From the IMG/VR virus record IMGVR_UViG_3300037041_001770, positions 1-50,154 of that record: a DNA stretch of 50,154 bases; one strand, 5' to 3'. Under the pieces are notes generated by a model, which did no database searches, had not been told where the DNA came from, and saw nothing but the letters and a program-made list of their open reading frames with translations. The stretch's first letter is position 1, and every line of letters begins with the position of its first letter. Of this stretch, positions 31,340 to 37,910 are shown one piece after another. The translations under genes and the position numbers were made by a program. The stretch is from a virus.

Positions 31340-32215
31340 TTATGAGTAGGACTCTATTTGATTTGCTAGAATCAATTTTCCCATAAAAAAAAGATCCCAA
31401 CCACAACAGCTTTCTAAGTGGCTCTCGATGCTCGACTTCTCCCATATCCAGCTATGGCCAAAATTGTTGAAATCAACTCGGTTTGATATTTCTATGAATC
31501 TTTCAATCATATCTAAGGTGAAACATCTTTTTGCAACAAACTCATAAAATATATTATCAGGCAATCTTTGGTGGGCTATTTCTGCAATCTTTTGGCTATA
31601 CTCACGGCTTTGATTTATTAAAAATTTTATGTAGGCTGCTACAACTTTTAAATGGAGCTGATAACCGAGGTCGGTTGTTTTTGCTTCTATGACGCTAAAA
31701 TCCCCGTCAAATCCGTTGAATTTTTTCATTTGATCATGTTTTTTCCAAAGCCGATATCCCCAAACTCTACCCATGAGCGCCCAATTCGCGGGGGTAATAG
31801 CCGAGCGAGAATCGGGGGCAAATTTATAAAGCAGCCAATGCCACTCTTTAAGGTTGTCGATGTAGTTCAGCCAGGAAATGGCGGCGCTTTCGGGGAACAA
31901 AACATTTGTCATCGCGCATAAAACGCCGTGCGACATATCGCGGGAGAAAAAAGCCTCATGACCTTCATTGTTTGTTTCCTTTCGGTGTGGTGAACGGTAG
32001 AACATACCATTTTCGCCCTGGGAGTCTAACACCGCATCAAGCGCCCAGTTATCATAGGAATGAATCACAGTTGATAAAAGCCCATTGAACAGCATGGCGT
32101 CACCGTCAGATTCTCCGAGGATTGCAAACTTTTTTCCATTTTTTGAGATGAGATAAGGCGCTTTTTCTTCGGCCTCTTTGACGATTTCTTTTACTTTATC
32201 GATGAGAACTTGCAT
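31340..32215 (-). CDS. Unknown conserved-looking protein, possible alpha/alpha-toroid enzyme
   Basis: 291 residues. It has GESDGDAMLFNGLLSTVIHS, ALDAVLDSQGENGMFYRSP, EAFFSRDMSHGVLCAMTN and WNLMGRVWGYRLW-type segments (actual ANWALMGRVWGYRLWKK), with conserved-looking aromatic and acidic residues. The pattern of paired helices with short catalytic-like loops (GDAMLFNG, SQGENG, FFSRDMS) resembles an (alpha/alpha)6 toroid such as polysaccharide lyases or glycosidases. I cannot assign a family. No signal peptide. Its location in an early operon with anti-defence genes is unusual for a virion depolymerase. Confidence 0.5.
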   Translation of the reverse strand: MQVLIDKVKEIVKEAEEKAPYLISKNGKKFAILGESDGDAMLFNGLLSTVIHSYDNWALDAVLDSQGENGMFYRSPHRKETNNEGHEAFFSRDMSHGVLCAMTNVLFPESAAISWLNYIDNLKEWHWLLYKFAPDSRSAITPANWALMGRVWGYRLWKKHDQMKKFNGFDGDFSVIEAKTTDLGYQLHLKVVAAYIKFLINQSREYSQKIAEIAHQRLPDNIFYEFVAKRCFTLDMIERFIEISNRVDFNNFGHSWIWEKSSIESHLESCCGWDLFFMGKLILANQIESYS

Positions 32216-32246
32216 GGCATTCCTTTACTACCATGCAGGGGCATGG

Positions 32247-32570
32247 TTAAAAATCGCAGTTTAATTTGTACCAGAACCATGGACCCATTTTACAATACCA
32301 CTGCTTAGGTTTCCACTGGTCGCAGATATGCACCGGCTCACCTTCGAAATACATTTTGAACTTTGTAGCTGTTTCAAATTGATAAGTCCCTTCGGTTTCA
32401 GCATCGCCAGGGTTAGGACCAAAGTAAAGAAGGGTTCCCGCAGCTCCAGCGGCTCCAATATCGCCCTCAAATTTTGTTTCAGCGTTCCACTTCGGGGCCT
32501 CACAGTAGTAAGTTGCTGAATACGAGTAAGAAGCCATGAGTAGAAACATAAACCCTATTAATTTTTTCAT
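32247..32570 (-). CDS. Exported cysteine-rich small protein
   Basis: 107 residues. Signal peptide MKKLIGFMFLLMASYSYS before ATYYCEAPKW. The mature part has four cysteines (YYCEAP, HICDQW, WYCKMG, KLNCDF), likely two disulfides, and many aromatic residues, so it should fold outside the cytoplasm. A long gap (32571-32733) separates it from the Acb2-like gene. Role unknown, perhaps an exported exclusion or envelope factor. Confidence 0.6.
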   Translation of the reverse strand: MKKLIGFMFLLMASYSYSATYYCEAPKWNAETKFEGDIGAAGAAGTLLYFGPNPGDAETEGTYQFETATKFKMYFEGEPVHICDQWKPKQWYCKMGPWFWYKLNCDF

Positions 32571-32733
32571 TGCACCATCTCCTTAAACAAAATAGATTGA
32601 ACATTCAGGGTACTAAAAAAACTTAACAAGCCATTGCCATGTTGATATTTTCAGCGTGGCATTTTACTATGATTAATTCACGTTACTCCATGTTTTCTAT
32701 TTATTGCTTTTCTTTTTTCAAAGGAAGGCATTT
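32571..32733. other. Short gap, nothing convincing
   Basis: AT-rich gap between the Acb2-like gene and the exported small protein. A weak hairpin with GCCATTGCCATG/CATGGCA-like pairing lies around 32628-32665. I see no gene over 20 codons that I would support. Confidence 0.4.
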
Positions 32734-33033
32734 TTATTCTAAATCGGTTAGGCGCATCTCTAACATTAGATGATCGATATATTTTTGCTCGGTTTCAGCA
32801 ATTGGGTATTTTAGAACGATTGAAGCATTGGCTTGCATCATGACAGATGAGAGAAGAGTCAAAGCGGTATTTTTTTCTCTAGCATTTGGGCATAACGATT
32901 CAATTGTGATCGCTAGCCTTCTTACTTCCTGCCTTATAAGCTGCATTCTTTTAACAGCCTCCTCGTCACAATCATGATAAGAAAATCTATCGACAATCTC
33001 ATTTAACTTTTCTTTGCTTAGTTCTTTTTTCAT
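32734..33033 (-). CDS. acb2: Acb2-like anti-CBASS cyclic-nucleotide sponge
   Basis: 99 residues from ATG 33033, which has the AAAGGAAAC ribosome site; a start at 33063 is unlikely. Residues 16-20 (RFSYH), the helix at 34-46 (RQEVRRLAITIES), LCPNAREKNTALTL (47-60) and SSVMMQANASI (62-72) match the Acb2/Tad1 helical-hairpin family: the RFsYh start, then cP-x-x-RE-x-x-x-Al-t-x-l-x-x-x-m-x-x-A-n-a-s-I. Acb2 proteins form hexamers that sequester cyclic nucleotides made by CBASS and so keep the abortive effector off. It overlaps the 32999 gene. The call rests on pattern recognition of a short conserved hairpin. Confidence 0.78.
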   Translation of the reverse strand: MKKELSKEKLNEIVDRFSYHDCDEEAVKRMQLIRQEVRRLAITIESLCPNAREKNTALTLLSSVMMQANASIVLKYPIAETEQKYIDHLMLEMRLTDLE

Positions 33034-33313
33034 TTTTTGTTTCCTTTGAATATTCGATACCAATTAATAGATCAACGTCGGCTGGCGATTCTATAAAATA
33101 AAAAGGTCTATGACCATCAAGGTACATTTCAGTAAGCATGATTGAACCGTCATCATTGTCATAGTAGTACATTATTTTGTTGACGTTGACTCTTACATAC
33201 TTGTTTCCCTGCGCCTCAAGAATGATGAATTTATCTTTATTAGAGGGGCTTGGTTCCTGCGCGTGTAAAGATCCAACAAATGCTAAGGATAAAGTTAAAA
33301 TGAGTCTTTTCAT
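32999..33313 (-). CDS. Small exported protein between the two sponge-like genes
   Basis: 104 residues from ATG 33313, where the signal peptide begins (MKRLILTLSLAFVGSLHA, then QEPSPSNKD). The longer open frame to 33373 would bury it. The mature part is beta-rich with FIILEAQGNKYVRVNV, MYYYDNDDGSIM and PFYFIESPADVDL. It overlaps the upstream (33310) and downstream (33033) genes, so all three are co-translated. A periplasmic factor co-expressed with anti-defence proteins is noteworthy. Confidence 0.6.
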   Translation of the reverse strand: MKRLILTLSLAFVGSLHAQEPSPSNKDKFIILEAQGNKYVRVNVNKIMYYYDNDDGSIMLTEMYLDGHRPFYFIESPADVDLLIGIEYSKETKNEKRTKQRKVK

Positions 33314-33678
33314 TTGTTGCTTGTCCCTTCTACTTGTCGTCTTTCCCTGCTTTTTTTTCTTTGGTCTAACCAAAATAGGGCATTTTGAAGTCCTATAATC
33401 GCGTGAAAGTTTTCAATGCAAGGGAATTCTTCATTTAGTTCTGAAATTATCATCCTTGCTGCTTCTATCATGGTATCGATTTGACATCCATTTTTTCCAA
33501 ACTCTTTGATGGGGCCTTTTTGAATCTTGAATGAAATCATATTTAGATGTTCAGTAATAAAAATAGGAACCTCTTTTCGATACTGGTCGAATTCTTCCCA
33601 GCTCATACCGTCGGGAACTTTTCTAATAACCTTAAACCCGCCAATTTCTTCAATTCCTTCTAATACCTCTAAAGCCAT
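33310..33678 (-). CDS. Tad1/Acb2-type hairpin protein (anti-Thoeris-like candidate)
   Basis: 122 residues, ribosome site AAAGGG. After an N-terminal extension it has MISFKIQKGPIKEFGKNGCQ (47-66), then ID-x-M-I-E-x-A helix, then NEEFPCIENFHAIIGLQNAL and FWLDQRKKSRERRQVEGTS. The F-x-I-Q-x-GPIKE-x-G-x-NG-x-QID lead and the FPC-x-EN-x-x-A-i-x-x-L-x-x-A-l-x-W-L-x-x-R end resemble the Tad1-related half of the Acb2/Tad1 family. Tad1 binds the signalling molecules of Thoeris. Assignment is from pattern only and less certain than the neighbour. Confidence 0.55.
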   Translation of the reverse strand: MALEVLEGIEEIGGFKVIRKVPDGMSWEEFDQYRKEVPIFITEHLNMISFKIQKGPIKEFGKNGCQIDTMIEAARMIISELNEEFPCIENFHAIIGLQNALFWLDQRKKSRERRQVEGTSNK

Positions 33679-33690
33679 TTTTTACCCTTT

Positions 33691-33771
33691 CTATCTCATA
33701 CGATGATTGTCAAAAAGCCCCCAAATGAGGAGCGCAACAATAATGATGCCAATTATATGAAGTATAATAAT
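33691..33771 (-). CDS. Possible 26-residue membrane peptide
   Basis: A short minus-strand reading codes for a single hydrophobic helix with HIIGIIIVALLIWGLFD and a basic end (NHRMR). It has a GAGG ribosome site but only an ATT as the likely start, a rare start codon. It lies exactly in the gap between the MazG-like and Tad1-like genes. Such tiny single-helix peptides occur in phages. Support is weak. Confidence 0.3.
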   Translation of the reverse strand: MIILHIIGIIIVALLIWGLFDNHRMR

Positions 33772-33774
33772 TTT

Positions 33775-34140
33775 TTAGCCTCTTTCATTTTTGAGAGTCA
33801 TTTGCTTTTCAATTCTGTTATCAAGGCGACTGATTTTAAATTTGATACGATCGGCTACTTCATCCATCCCGATGATCTTTGCTGCTTGAATTGCTGTGAT
33901 AAGCACGTCGGCAATTTCATCAGCTACAACCTGGTTATTTTCATTTTTGACGTAGTCAGGCGATGGCTGGTTGAGGTTATGGATAGCTGTTAAAAGCTCT
34001 AAACATTCCTCTTTACATTTATTGAGCTGGTGTTTGGTTCCATACCAGAAGATAGCCTTTTCCATAATGTCTAAAGTTGCTGGGTCGAATAGCGTTGATT
34101 GCAGCATTTCAGACCAAATAAAAGCTTTTTTTTCATTCAT
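33775..34140 (-). CDS. MazG-like nucleotide pyrophosphohydrolase
   Basis: 121 residues. Two MazG-type helices: CKEECLELLTAIH (the E-E-x-x-E metal motif) and VADEIADVLITAIQAAKII (E-x-x-D). The D-rich C-terminus MDEVADRIKFKIS is also typical. MazG-fold phage enzymes hydrolyse nucleoside triphosphates or lower (p)ppGpp-type alarmones. It lies between the Tad1-like gene and a small protein, in an early operon that looks devoted to controlling host responses. Confidence 0.72.
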   Translation of the reverse strand: MNEKKAFIWSEMLQSTLFDPATLDIMEKAIFWYGTKHQLNKCKEECLELLTAIHNLNQPSPDYVKNENNQVVADEIADVLITAIQAAKIIGMDEVADRIKFKISRLDNRIEKQMTLKNERG

Positions 34141-34152
34141 AATTTTTTCCTT

Positions 34153-34338
34153 TTAAATCTCTTGAACATCAGCGTCATATGAGTCATTGGCTTCGCCAAT
34201 TTCTATTTCATCTGAACACTGATGACATAAGTTTGGGAAACAAGTATCAGCTTTTCTAATAGCTTGTTCCTTATTTTCAGCCTCTACTTTAACTAAAAAA
34301 GCACAATGATAGGGTATTGATACTAAATATTTAGGCAT
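34153..34338 (-). CDS. Small conserved-type protein
   Basis: 61 residues from ATG 34338, chosen for a strong GGAGG ribosome site; the 34362 start lacks one. It begins MPKYLVSIPYHCAFLVKVEA, with ENKEQAIRKADTCFP, a strand-strand-helix layout common in small phage proteins with the v-x-A-e-x-x-e-q-A-i-x-x-A pattern. C-x6-C-x2-C (CFPNLCHQC) may bind metal. Promoter and operator-like sequence lie directly upstream (34363-34444). Confidence 0.58.
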   Translation of the reverse strand: MPKYLVSIPYHCAFLVKVEAENKEQAIRKADTCFPNLCHQCSDEIEIGEANDSYDADVQEI

Positions 34339-34368
34339 AAAACCTCCATAAATTAAACGCAAAAACTA

Positions 34369-34380
34369 TCACAATTGTAA
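34369..34380. promoter_or_regulatory. Operator-like site in a divergent promoter region
   Basis: TCACAATTGTAA is a variant of the repeated operator, between the divergent genes 34338 (minus) and 34445 (plus). A plus-strand -10-like TATAAT sits about 34 bases to its right, and the 34445 start has a GGAGG ribosome site. Confidence 0.45.
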
Positions 34381-34444
34381 ATATATGACATCTATTATTT
34401 TTAAGCCTACAATGCTATAATTATTAAAAAATGGAGGCTAATCG

Positions 34445-34999
34445 ATGGTAATTTATTTTACGACTAATGAAAAGTTTTACGCAAAGCTGTTAAGATGGAT
34501 CTTTTTAGAGCCAGTTAGTCATGTGGGTATGTGCCTTTATCCTACTGGTGTAACTCCCATAGTTATTGATTGCACCAAGCCTTATGGCAAAATTTATGCT
34601 TATAATGCTTGGAAAAAGAAACACAGCCCAATTTTTGCGGCTCAAATACCTATGTCCCTGGAAGATGAAATCAAATGCTTTGATACCGTCGCCCTTCGTT
34701 CTGTTATGCGCCCCTATGATTTCTCGGCCTATTTTCATGGCTTTTACCATGGCCTTAAATGGCGTCTATTTGGTACAAAGCTTCCTAAAAGAAACACTAA
34801 ATCGGACCATGAAAAGGATCTTTGTACAGAAATTTTCAATCCTATTAAGCAGCTTCTTCAAAAATATGGAATCGATCTTTATGGAGTTGATTTAGCAGCT
34901 ATGACGCCTCATATGCTGGCAAAAGAAATCTATAGGCAAACTGTCGGAAATGAAAATGTCACCTGGATAGGTGAGAAATTAGATACTCTTTCCCTTTAA
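34445..34999 (+). CDS. NlpC/P60- or YiiX-like papain-fold hydrolase
   Basis: 184 residues, plus strand inside the minus-strand operon, with its own GGAGG ribosome site. It has LEPVSHVGMCLYP (H26), IVIDCTKPYG, RPYDFSAYF and KDLCTEIFNPI (C127). A catalytic histidine placed before the cysteine, S-H-x-G and then L-C-T/S-E, fits the circularly permuted papain-like (YiiX/NlpC) fold. These act on peptidoglycan or lipid/amide bonds. There is no signal peptide. It could be a second lysis enzyme or a host-directed amidase. Confidence 0.62.
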   Translation: MVIYFTTNEKFYAKLLRWIFLEPVSHVGMCLYPTGVTPIVIDCTKPYGKIYAYNAWKKKHSPIFAAQIPMSLEDEIKCFDTVALRSVMRPYDFSAYFHGFYHGLKWRLFGTKLPKRNTKSDHEKDLCTEIFNPIKQLLQKYGIDLYGVDLAAMTPHMLAKEIYRQTVGNENVTWIGEKLDTLSL

Positions 35000-35108
35000 C
35001 TCTGATTGTGACGCCGGTATTTGATTTATATCTGAAGTGAGAAACCCAGTTGATTTGAGAAATCTTATAGCCAAGCGTCAATCCGATAATAAAAAGAAAA
35101 AGTGACAT
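34959..35108 (-). CDS. Small membrane protein
   Basis: 49 residues, ATG at 35108 with a GAGG ribosome site just after the stop of the preceding minus-strand gene. MSLFLFIIGLTLGYK forms one hydrophobic segment, and the rest is basic with KSNTGVTIRVKGKEYLI. It overlaps the 3' end of the convergent NlpC-like gene (41 bases). Role unknown; a membrane-anchored accessory peptide. Confidence 0.5.
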   Translation of the reverse strand: MSLFLFIIGLTLGYKISQINWVSHFRYKSNTGVTIRVKGKEYLISHLSR

Positions 35109-35114
35109 AAAACC

Positions 35115-35330
35115 TCACAAGTCTATTTCATAAAAATAACCATGGTCATCCTCTTCAAATCCTAAATCATCAATATCGCATACAATTTTTTGGCTACCAG
35201 TATCGAGCTGAACCGCGTTGTTTTTAAATGTTACGCAAGCCTCTTTGCAGCTTAGTTTATTTTCTCTTGAAAAACTGGTATCGCCGAACCTAATTAACGA
35301 GTTATTGTTGAGGTAGATTTTAGTGATCAT
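35115..35330 (-). CDS. Small hypothetical protein
   Basis: 71 residues, minus strand. MITKIYLNNNSLIRFGDTSF, then KEACVTFKNNAVQLD and an acidic ending DDLGFEEDDHGYFYEIDL. Beta-rich small domain with two cysteines. It follows the amidase across a hairpin (35366-35391). Function unknown. Confidence 0.5.
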   Translation of the reverse strand: MITKIYLNNNSLIRFGDTSFSRENKLSCKEACVTFKNNAVQLDTGSQKIVCDIDDLGFEEDDHGYFYEIDL

Positions 35331-35365
35331 TGTATAACCTCCAACTAAAAATTACGAACATAAAA

Positions 35366-35391
35366 GTATGGACAAAATTATTTATCCATAC
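35366..35391 (-). terminator. Minus-strand hairpin after the amidase gene
   Basis: GTATGGA pairs with TCCATAC with an 12-base loop. On the minus strand TTTTATG follows, giving a moderate terminator between the amidase and the 35115 gene. Confidence 0.5.
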
Positions 35392-35413
35392 CTCTATATT
35401 AAGTAAAATTTAA

Positions 35414-35848
35414 CTAAATGGAAATTAAATCTCTAATTACAGACATTTCAAAACCTGGACATTCGGTTTTAGCGAAGTCACGATGGGCAAACCATCGATT
35501 TATCGAAATGTTGTAGCGGTCAAAAATTACTTTATAAAGTTTTTTAAGTGACTTTATTTGTGCGGTAGTGGGTATTTTTGTTCCAATGTAACAAATCCCG
35601 ATTGAGTAGGAATTGGTCGGTTTACAGTGTGCGCCTTTTTCAACTTTGGGCGGTATTAAAGCTCTCCCATACTCAATAGCTCCACTTCTTCTTATGACGA
35701 TATGGTATCCAATCTTGTCAAAGCCCCGCTGCTTATGCCACTCATTGATTTCATCAGCTCCAAAGAAGTCAAAAAGCTCATTATTGGCGCTATAGTCGGG
35801 TGTAGCCGAACAGTGAAGAATGACAGCAGTTGGGGTTATAAGATCCAA
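35414..35848 (-). CDS. N-acetylmuramoyl-L-alanine amidase, T7-lysozyme type (endolysin)
   Basis: 144 residues. Zinc ligands and catalytic residues of amidase_2 are visible: H12 (VILHCSAT), Y48 (KIGYHIVI), H122 (FAHRDF) and C130 (TECPGF), very close to the T7 lysozyme positions. The IVIRRSGAIEYGR, GAHCKPTNSYSIGICYIG and H-R-D segments complete the family. It cleaves the amide bond between MurNAc and the stem peptide. No signal peptide, so it would need a holin. It lies in the early minus operon rather than next to tail genes. Confidence 0.85.
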   Translation of the reverse strand: MDLITPTAVILHCSATPDYSANNELFDFFGADEINEWHKQRGFDKIGYHIVIRRSGAIEYGRALIPPKVEKGAHCKPTNSYSIGICYIGTKIPTTAQIKSLKKLYKVIFDRYNISINRWFAHRDFAKTECPGFEMSVIRDLISI

Positions 35849-35849
35849 T

Positions 35850-36140
35850 TTACCACTCCTTTGGCCCGATCATGCGCTTAAGGGCTTTTCTGGTATCGGC
35901 GTTTTTTACAAAATTTATCTGAATTGAACACTTATCGGGATCAACTTTAGCAATCCCAAAATACACTAGCGCCCTAACCCAAGATTCGGCTGGCCAACGC
36001 CTTTCACCGCGAAAGTAAAACCATGTGCTTGTAAGTTTGACGCCGCTATCTTCTGAGAAGTGGGCTAAATTAAATTTCTTCTCATTCTTTTTGCACCACT
36101 CTTTTTTGCATTCATCGATCAAAATATTAGGTGATTCCAT
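35850..36140 (-). CDS. Hypothetical DNA-binding-like small protein
   Basis: 96 residues. The KFNLAHFSEDSGVKLTST segment, then WFYFRGERRWPAESWVRA, resembles a helix-turn-helix followed by a basic helix with a W-P-x-E-x-W pair. It ends KALKRMIGPKEW. Likely a small phage regulator or replication accessory. It is separated by one base from the amidase start. Confidence 0.5.
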   Translation of the reverse strand: MESPNILIDECKKEWCKKNEKKFNLAHFSEDSGVKLTSTWFYFRGERRWPAESWVRALVYFGIAKVDPDKCSIQINFVKNADTRKALKRMIGPKEW

Positions 36141-36143
36141 GTA

Positions 36144-37043
36144 TTACGCTCCTATCTTATCTTTAACGCTAGATATCTTTTCATTCAGGCTATCTAGTGT
36201 GTTTTTTATATTATCTATGTATCCCTTATCAAGCTGCTCATAGCGTGAATTGAGTAGAAGTTCATTTAGCATGATTTCAGCTTCTGAGCACGCCCTAATC
36301 ACCCTTTGAGTTGTGATTATAGCTTCCAATAGTCTTTTATCGTCAACTTGCGGAGCGTGTTCTTTTTCTTTTTTAGATTTTTTAATCTGCTCCTTATTTT
36401 TAATCGCGTTCACATAATCTTTAATGATCATTTTTGTTTCTGCAATTGAAGTCCCTTTAACTTTTTCGAGTATTCGATTCTGTTCGTCAACTGGTAGCTT
36501 GACGATTTCATCAATTTGGCTAGAAGTGATTTCATCAGACTCATAAGAAAGCCTGACCTCTTCGCTCGCGCCTTCAACCCGCTTTGTAAGCTTCCTAACT
36601 TTATCCTCCGATATTCCTGTCTTTTCTGCTGTATCAGTTGCAAATGATTTAGGCTCTTCGTCATCTTTCGGCCCTCTTTTAGTGGATTGTGGATGAAGTA
36701 GCTCATAAATTCTGCGCCTTTCGGCTAGTGCTTTTTCAAAGTCCTTTTCATTCAGATTTTTAGCTTCAATATTTTCGTCGATATGCGCCAGTCTTTCATG
36801 CATCTCAGAATCAAATATTGTGATAAGAGCGGGGATTTTATCCCAACCAAGGTCTTTACAGGCTTGAAGCCTACGATGGCCGGAAACTATCTGAAATTCG
36901 CTGTTGACGGTAATAGGGTGATGAAGTCCAGTCATCAAAATACTTGCCTTGAGGGAATTGATATCGGCCTTGATGATAGAATTTCTTATATTCCAATTTT
37001 CTCTGATTTTAATATCACAGATGTTTATTTTTATGATTTCCAA
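36144..37043 (-). CDS. ParB-like nuclease/partition protein
   Basis: 299 residues. The N-terminal ParB/Srx domain (about 1-90) has INICDIKIRENWNIR, LKASILMTGLHHPITV and IVSGHRRLQACKDLGWDKIP, the GHRR version of the ParB box. A helical middle with TGISEDKVRKLTKRVEGASE resembles the ParB helix-turn-helix. The lysine/glutamate-rich C-terminus could be a dimerization helix. ParB acts as a CTP-dependent clamp at parS in plasmids, or as a nuclease or regulator in phages. No ParA is in the window. Confidence 0.7.
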   Translation of the reverse strand: MEIIKINICDIKIRENWNIRNSIIKADINSLKASILMTGLHHPITVNSEFQIVSGHRRLQACKDLGWDKIPALITIFDSEMHERLAHIDENIEAKNLNEKDFEKALAERRRIYELLHPQSTKRGPKDDEEPKSFATDTAEKTGISEDKVRKLTKRVEGASEEVRLSYESDEITSSQIDEIVKLPVDEQNRILEKVKGTSIAETKMIIKDYVNAIKNKEQIKKSKKEKEHAPQVDDKRLLEAIITTQRVIRACSEAEIMLNELLLNSRYEQLDKGYIDNIKNTLDSLNEKISSVKDKIGA

Positions 37044-37045
37044 CT

Positions 37046-37372
37046 TTATCCTCCAAATGCTTCAATGACAGTTTTTAAATCCCTTGCGATCACAACAAAT
37101 ACGCCAAACTTTTCTAGCTCTCTTATTTCATTTTTCTGGCCGTCCGATAGCCTCCCGATTTCTGTCTTAACTTCTATCGCAAAAAGCTTGCCTGATTTGT
37201 CGTTATAGATCCCGAAAATATCAGGTTGACCGGCGTTAGGGTTTTTTGCGAAATAACCACCCTTAATTAATTTTGGGCCTAGGTAGTTTTTCCAAACTTT
37301 ATGACCCTTGAGGGAGAGCCAGTCTAAGATTTCTTTTTGTATTTCCGACTCTTTTTGATGATTGATCGACAT
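37046..37372 (-). CDS. VRR-NUC domain nuclease
   Basis: 108 residues from ATG 37372, preferred to 37435 because it begins MSINHQKESEIQKEILDWL and has a GAGGG ribosome site. The core is PNAGQPDIFGIYND, KLFAIEVKTEIGRL and GQKNEIRELEKFG, matching the VRR-NUC family (G-x-PD, E-x-K, Q-x-x-x-i-x-x-L). It is a Holliday-junction or single-strand DNA nuclease suited to replication and recombination. It overlaps the 37299 gene and is followed two bases later by the ParB-like gene. Confidence 0.8.
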   Translation of the reverse strand: MSINHQKESEIQKEILDWLSLKGHKVWKNYLGPKLIKGGYFAKNPNAGQPDIFGIYNDKSGKLFAIEVKTEIGRLSDGQKNEIRELEKFGVFVVIARDLKTVIEAFGG

Positions 37373-37886
37373 CTCGACTAAGTCCCTCGATAAGCTGTTG
37401 AGTTTTTCCACTAGGCAAAGCTTGGGTGAAATCATAGTTTGACCTCAAAAGACTTGCTGCATTGTCTTTGATCGTGTTTTGCATGTAAGATAGATTGGCG
37501 TCTGATATTGCATCAGAAAGATGTTGCCAGCCTCCCATAAGATTTACAACCTTCTCGCCTTCTGGTCCGATGTAGGCCATAGCTTCCTTATAGTTGTTCC
37601 AACCAAATTTGCGAATAGCGGCAATGATATTCATCGCAATGATACTTGAGCGCGTGGAGTCATCGATTTGACCTTTCCCAGCGACAAGATGAATTTCTCT
37701 GAGAGAGGGGAAGTGATCCGCTTTTTTAATGTGCCGATCAAGAGCAATCTTTAATTCGTCAAAAGAGTAATTTTTTAGCTCTTGAAAATAATACCAAGCT
37801 ACCTCTGGCTTTGTGAAATCCGGCGCTCTCCATGGCTGAATTGCTGCGTACGCTCGCATAAGTCCCATGAACTTTTCCCTGTCCAT
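37299..37886 (-). CDS. Helicase-loader / replication accessory-like protein
   Basis: 195 residues, beginning MDREKFMGLMRAYAAI. A helical first half has AWYYFQELKNYSFDELKIAL and KADHFPSLREIHLVAG, which resemble loader/inhibitor proteins of the G39P type (W-y-x-x-l-x-x-y-x-f-d-e-l-x-x-A). Its position between the replication gene and a nuclease fits a replisome loader. No ATP motif is seen. Assignment is moderate. Confidence 0.55.
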   Translation of the reverse strand: MDREKFMGLMRAYAAIQPWRAPDFTKPEVAWYYFQELKNYSFDELKIALDRHIKKADHFPSLREIHLVAGKGQIDDSTRSSIIAMNIIAAIRKFGWNNYKEAMAYIGPEGEKVVNLMGGWQHLSDAISDANLSYMQNTIKDNAASLLRSNYDFTQALPSGKTQQLIEGLSRDVDQSSKRVGNTKRNLRLALPQGS

Positions 37887-37910
37887 AGCATCCTTTCAAC
37901 AGTGAAAAAA

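Noticed and set aside
36783-37208. 141-residue plus-strand frame
   Set aside because: Antisense to the ParB-like and VRR-NUC genes, whose motifs are clear.
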